This document shows, in pieces, positions 61,813-64,000 of a stretch of 64,000 nucleotides of DNA; position 1 is the first letter of the stretch, and each line of letters begins with the position of its first letter. The stretch covers positions 12,463 to 76,462 of the forward strand of contig CAZARU010000021.1 of NCBI GenBank assembly GCA_964487605.1, in the 5' to 3' direction. The DNA comes from JAJDAH01 sp964487605. Lineage in GTDB: Bacteria > Myxococcota_A > Polyangia > Polyangiales > Polyangiaceae. The notes beneath the pieces were generated by a model, which saw only the letters and a program-made list of their open reading frames with translations, was not told the origin of the DNA and did no database searches. The position numbers and the translations under genes are program-made.

Positions 61813-62018
61813 TCGGTAACGACCGTCGATGAGTCGACCGCCGCTCGAGCCCGGCTCTTCGGGAGTGCTCTCCAGAGCGGCCGAGCCTACGAAAGAGCGC
61901 GCCCCCCCTCAAGGCGACGCGGACCCGGGGCACGCGTCGAGCGCGATCCACCCTACCGTCGTCGGGCGGGAAGGCCGCCACTCCCCGGGGCTCGACCGAA
62001 CGCGATAGGCTCGCCGCC

Positions 62019-62783
62019 ATGGAACTCTCCGGGAAGGTCGCGGTCGTCACGGGCGGAGCGAGCGGGATCGGGCGTGCGCTGTGCCGTCGGTTCGCGGCGG
62101 AGGGCGCTCGAGTGGTCGTCGCGGATCGGAACGTGGACGGTGCGCAGGCGGTCGCGAAGGAGATCGGCGGCGCCGCGATCACGACGGACGTGGCGAGGGA
62201 GGCGGACCTGCGCAGCCTGGTGAGCGCCACGCTGGAGCGCCACGGGCACATCGACCTGTTCTGCTCCAATGCGGGCGTCGACGTGGCGGGCGGTGCCGAG
62301 GTGTCCGACGAGAACTGGCGGGCAATCTTCGACGTGAACGTGATGGCGCACGTCTGGGCCGCGCGGGCCGTGTTGCCCCACATGCTCGACCGCCGCGAGG
62401 GCTACCTGCTCGCGACGGCGAGCGCCGCGGGGCTGTTGACGATGATCGGGTCGGCGCCGTACGCCGTGACCAAGCACGCGGCCGTCGCCTTCGCGGAGTG
62501 GCTCGCCATCGAGCACGGCGACGCCGGCATCAAGGTGAGCTGCCTGTGCCCTCAGGGCGTTCGCACCGGAATGCTCGGCGAGGGACGCGGCCCCGCCTTC
62601 CTGCTCGAGGGCGTGCTCGAGCCCGAGACCGTGGCCGAGTGCGTCGTCGAAGGCCTGCGCGCCGAACGCTTCCTGATCCTGCCGCACCCGGAGGTCGCCG
62701 GGTACTTTCAGCGCAAGGCGTCGGACTACGACCGGTGGATGCTCGGGATGCGGCGACTGAAGGCGAAGATCGCGGCGGGCTGA
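62019..62783 (+). CDS. Short-chain dehydrogenase/reductase
   Basis: A cytosolic 254-residue SDR. The cofactor-binding TGGASGIG (residues 11-18), NAG, the catalytic Ser in the TASAAGL region and YxxxK (YAVTK) are all present. Asp40 in VADRN after the second strand suggests NAD rather than NADP. The C-terminal extension is short (DYDRWMLGMRRLKAKI). ATG 62019. The substrate is unknown; sterol or alcohol oxidation are common in the group. Convergent with terC (31 bases). Confidence 0.85.
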   Translation: MELSGKVAVVTGGASGIGRALCRRFAAEGARVVVADRNVDGAQAVAKEIGGAAITTDVAREADLRSLVSATLERHGHIDLFCSNAGVDVAGGAEVSDENWRAIFDVNVMAHVWAARAVLPHMLDRREGYLLATASAAGLLTMIGSAPYAVTKHAAVAFAEWLAIEHGDAGIKVSCLCPQGVRTGMLGEGRGPAFLLEGVLEPETVAECVVEGLRAERFLILPHPEVAGYFQRKASDYDRWMLGMRRLKAKIAAG

Positions 62784-62814
62784 CGCGCGGCAGGGCGCGT
62801 CGCGGCCGGGCCGC

Positions 62815-63561
62815 TCAGCTCACGGACTCGGGCCCGTGGAGTCTCACCGGCGCGCTGGCCTTGCGCAGCCGCATGTTCAGCAGCTCCACGATCAGCGAGA
62901 AGGCCATCGCCGAGTAGATGTAGCCCTTGTTCACGTGAGCGCCGGTCCCCTCGGCGGTGAGCATCACGCCGATGAGCAAGAGGAAGCTCAAGGCCAGGAT
63001 CTTCATCGTGGGGTGCTTGGTGACGAACGCTCCGACGCGCCCGGCGAAGGCCAGCATGACGCCCACCGCGACGACCATGGCGATCACCATGATGACCAGA
63101 TGATCGGCCATGCCGACGGCCGTGATGACCGAGTCGAGCGAGAAGACGATGTCCAGGATCGCGATCTGGACCAGCATGATCGCGACGGAGGGCGACGCCG
63201 CGGCGCCCTTCTCGTCACCGGAGGGCACCTCGAGCTTCTCGTGGATCTCGTGGGTGGCCTTCGCGATCAGGAAGAGCCCGCCGCCGAGGAGGATGAGGTC
63301 CCGACCCGACCAGCCCCTGCCGGCGAAGTCGAACAGCGACGCCGTGAGCCCCATGACCCACGAGATGGCGAACAGGAGGCCCAGGCGCGACACGAGCGCC
63401 AGCGCGATGCCGATGCGCCGGACCGGCTCCTGCTGCTTCTCGGGCAGCTTCGCGACGAGGATCGCGATGAACACGATGTTGTCGATGCCGAGGACGATCT
63501 CCATCGCCGTCAGCGTCAGGAGGCTGGCCCAGGTTTCCGGTTGCTGAAAGAGTTCCAACAT
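62815..63561 (-). CDS. TerC-family membrane protein
   Basis: A 248-residue inner-membrane protein with about seven hydrophobic segments. The TerC signatures EIVLGIDNIVFIA (acidic residues in the first segment) and LDIVFSLDSV (second) are present, with the VPSGD soluble loop between. TerC proteins are linked to tellurite resistance and manganese export. ATG 63561; GGGGAG is 12 bases upstream. A GC hairpin is in the upstream gap. No ter phage-type operon (terZABDE) is adjacent, so a metal-efflux role is more likely. Confidence 0.9.
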   Translation of the reverse strand: MLELFQQPETWASLLTLTAMEIVLGIDNIVFIAILVAKLPEKQQEPVRRIGIALALVSRLGLLFAISWVMGLTASLFDFAGRGWSGRDLILLGGGLFLIAKATHEIHEKLEVPSGDEKGAAASPSVAIMLVQIAILDIVFSLDSVITAVGMADHLVIMVIAMVVAVGVMLAFAGRVGAFVTKHPTMKILALSFLLLIGVMLTAEGTGAHVNKGYIYSAMAFSLIVELLNMRLRKASAPVRLHGPESVS

Positions 63562-63626
63562 GATCGACCGCTGCTCCCCGAATCTCGTCGTGTGGTTGTC
63601 GTTGGAGGTGCGAATTACCAGCGCGC

Positions 63627-63650
63627 CGCGGGCGAAGCGACCCGCCCGCG
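63627..63650. terminator. Hairpin between two terC genes
   Basis: An 8-bp perfect stem (63627-63634 with 63643-63650) with an 8-base loop lies between the stop of the partial terC gene and the start of the second. It has no T-run. It could end transcription of the first gene, or act as a leader structure of the second. Confidence 0.4.
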
Positions 63651-63670
63651 ACGGCCGGGAGGCCCCCGCT

Positions 63671-64000
63671 TCACGGGTCGGCCGACGTGGACCGCGCCTC
63701 TGCCAGGGGCTCCGGCGGGTCCCCGTTCGCGGGATCGACCGCCGGGTCCCCCTCGGGGAGCGGGCGCAGCAGGGACGCCACGACCGACCCGGTGAGGACG
63801 AACGCCACGACCCCGAGAGACGCGACGATGGGCACCTTGTAGAGATCGACGATCAGCATCTTTACGCCCACGAACGAGAGCACGATCGACAGCCCGAACT
63901 TCAGGTAGTGAAACTTGTTCATGACGCCTGCGAGGGCGAAGAACAGGGCGCGCAGCCCCAGGATCGCGAAGATGTTCGACGTGTAGACGATGAACGGATC
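63671..64000 (-). CDS. TerC-family protein, C-terminal part
   Basis: The gene runs off the right edge; 109 residues are visible. They begin DPFIVYTSNIFAILGLRALFFALAG, as in the Alx/YkoY TerC branch, then two membrane segments (residues 38-56 and 61-75) and a Pro/Asp-rich tail. It is a second TerC of different type from the neighbouring one, transcribed in the same direction. Alx in E. coli exports manganese; the same role is likely here. The 5' part, including any manganese riboswitch, is outside the window. Confidence 0.85.
   Translation of the reverse strand, partial: DPFIVYTSNIFAILGLRALFFALAGVMNKFHYLKFGLSIVLSFVGVKMLIVDLYKVPIVASLGVVAFVLTGSVVASLLRPLPEGDPAVDPANGDPPEPLAEARSTSADP

Noticed and set aside
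63562..63670. Manganese (yybP-ykoY) riboswitch upstream of terC
   Set aside because: The gap contains one GC hairpin but none of the conserved riboswitch loop sequences I can recognise; the upstream gene's own leader is outside the window.
1..64000. CRISPR array, IS elements, prophage or integrase genes
   Set aside because: No regularly spaced repeats, no transposase or integrase motifs and no tRNA-flanking direct repeats were seen in the window.

Overview
This 64-kb window is a very GC-rich, densely packed bacterial chromosome segment, most consistent with a member of the Myxococcota (Deltaproteobacteria), probably the Polyangia/Sandaracinus side of the phylum. The pointers are a full-length MglA-type Ras-like GTPase, a MYXO-CTERM surface protein, about thirteen lipoproteins (several with long Gly/Ser/Ala tethers after the lipid-bearing Cys), a Ser/Thr kinase fused to an ATPase/TPR array, and frequent GTG starts. 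I annotate 60 protein genes. No tRNA, rRNA, CRISPR array, insertion sequence, integrase or attachment site was recognised. No gene-free stretch exceeds 300 bases; the longest is 57970-58260 (291 bases).

Layout. 1-8036: end of an outer-membrane barrel, a PrsW-like membrane protease, a VWA lipoprotein, an unknown secreted protein, a GST-like protein, a GT2 glycosyltransferase overlapping a C45-type acyltransferase, and a patatin phospholipase. 8069-13566: a 5'-3' exonuclease-like protein, EgtD-like histidine methyltransferase, an esterase, RsmG, and an overlapping pair of CXXCH proteins (one barrel-like, one with a C-terminal anchor). 13607-21966: a GSA lipoprotein, a large VWA lipoprotein, MscL, an AmgK-like kinase, a persulfide dioxygenase-rhodanese fusion behind an unknown 387-residue protein, and two more lipoproteins. 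22083-34531: an ATPase/TPR/winged-helix regulator, PaaI thioesterase, a VOC protein, penicillin acylase lipoprotein, a DHDPS-family lyase, a GlxA regulator with a DJ-1 protein, RlpA, and TetR.

34651-44906: a DmdC-like acyl-CoA dehydrogenase, a YciO/Sua5 protein, a divergent lipoprotein/YiiX-like pair whose start codons share a base, then a tight four-gene minus-strand operon (lipoprotein, YheT hydrolase, GH35-like glycosidase, beta-propeller lipoprotein). 45048-53847: a TerB-like gene overlapping mglA, a ParB-fold protein, a MYXO-CTERM protein, a Fis-type regulator, a CAP-domain lipoprotein, a second large VWA lipoprotein paralogous to the first, and an outer-membrane protein. 53992-58260: an ECF sigma factor overlapping a putative anti-sigma factor, a GT12-like glycosyltransferase, and a radical SAM/YwiC pair. 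58261-64000: a 1183-residue kinase-ATPase-TPR protein, a short-chain dehydrogenase, and two TerC proteins (the second cut by the window edge).

Much of the content is envelope biology: lipoproteins, barrels, surface anchors, envelope enzymes and stress channels, with scattered regulators. The most interesting points are the TerB-like/mglA pair in place of mglB-mglA, the CXXCH barrel pair, the GT12-type glycosyltransferase, the unknown protein coupled to the persulfide dioxygenase, the radical SAM/YwiC operon and a 21-bp-phased direct repeat upstream of the thioesterase gene. There is no obvious island of foreign DNA.
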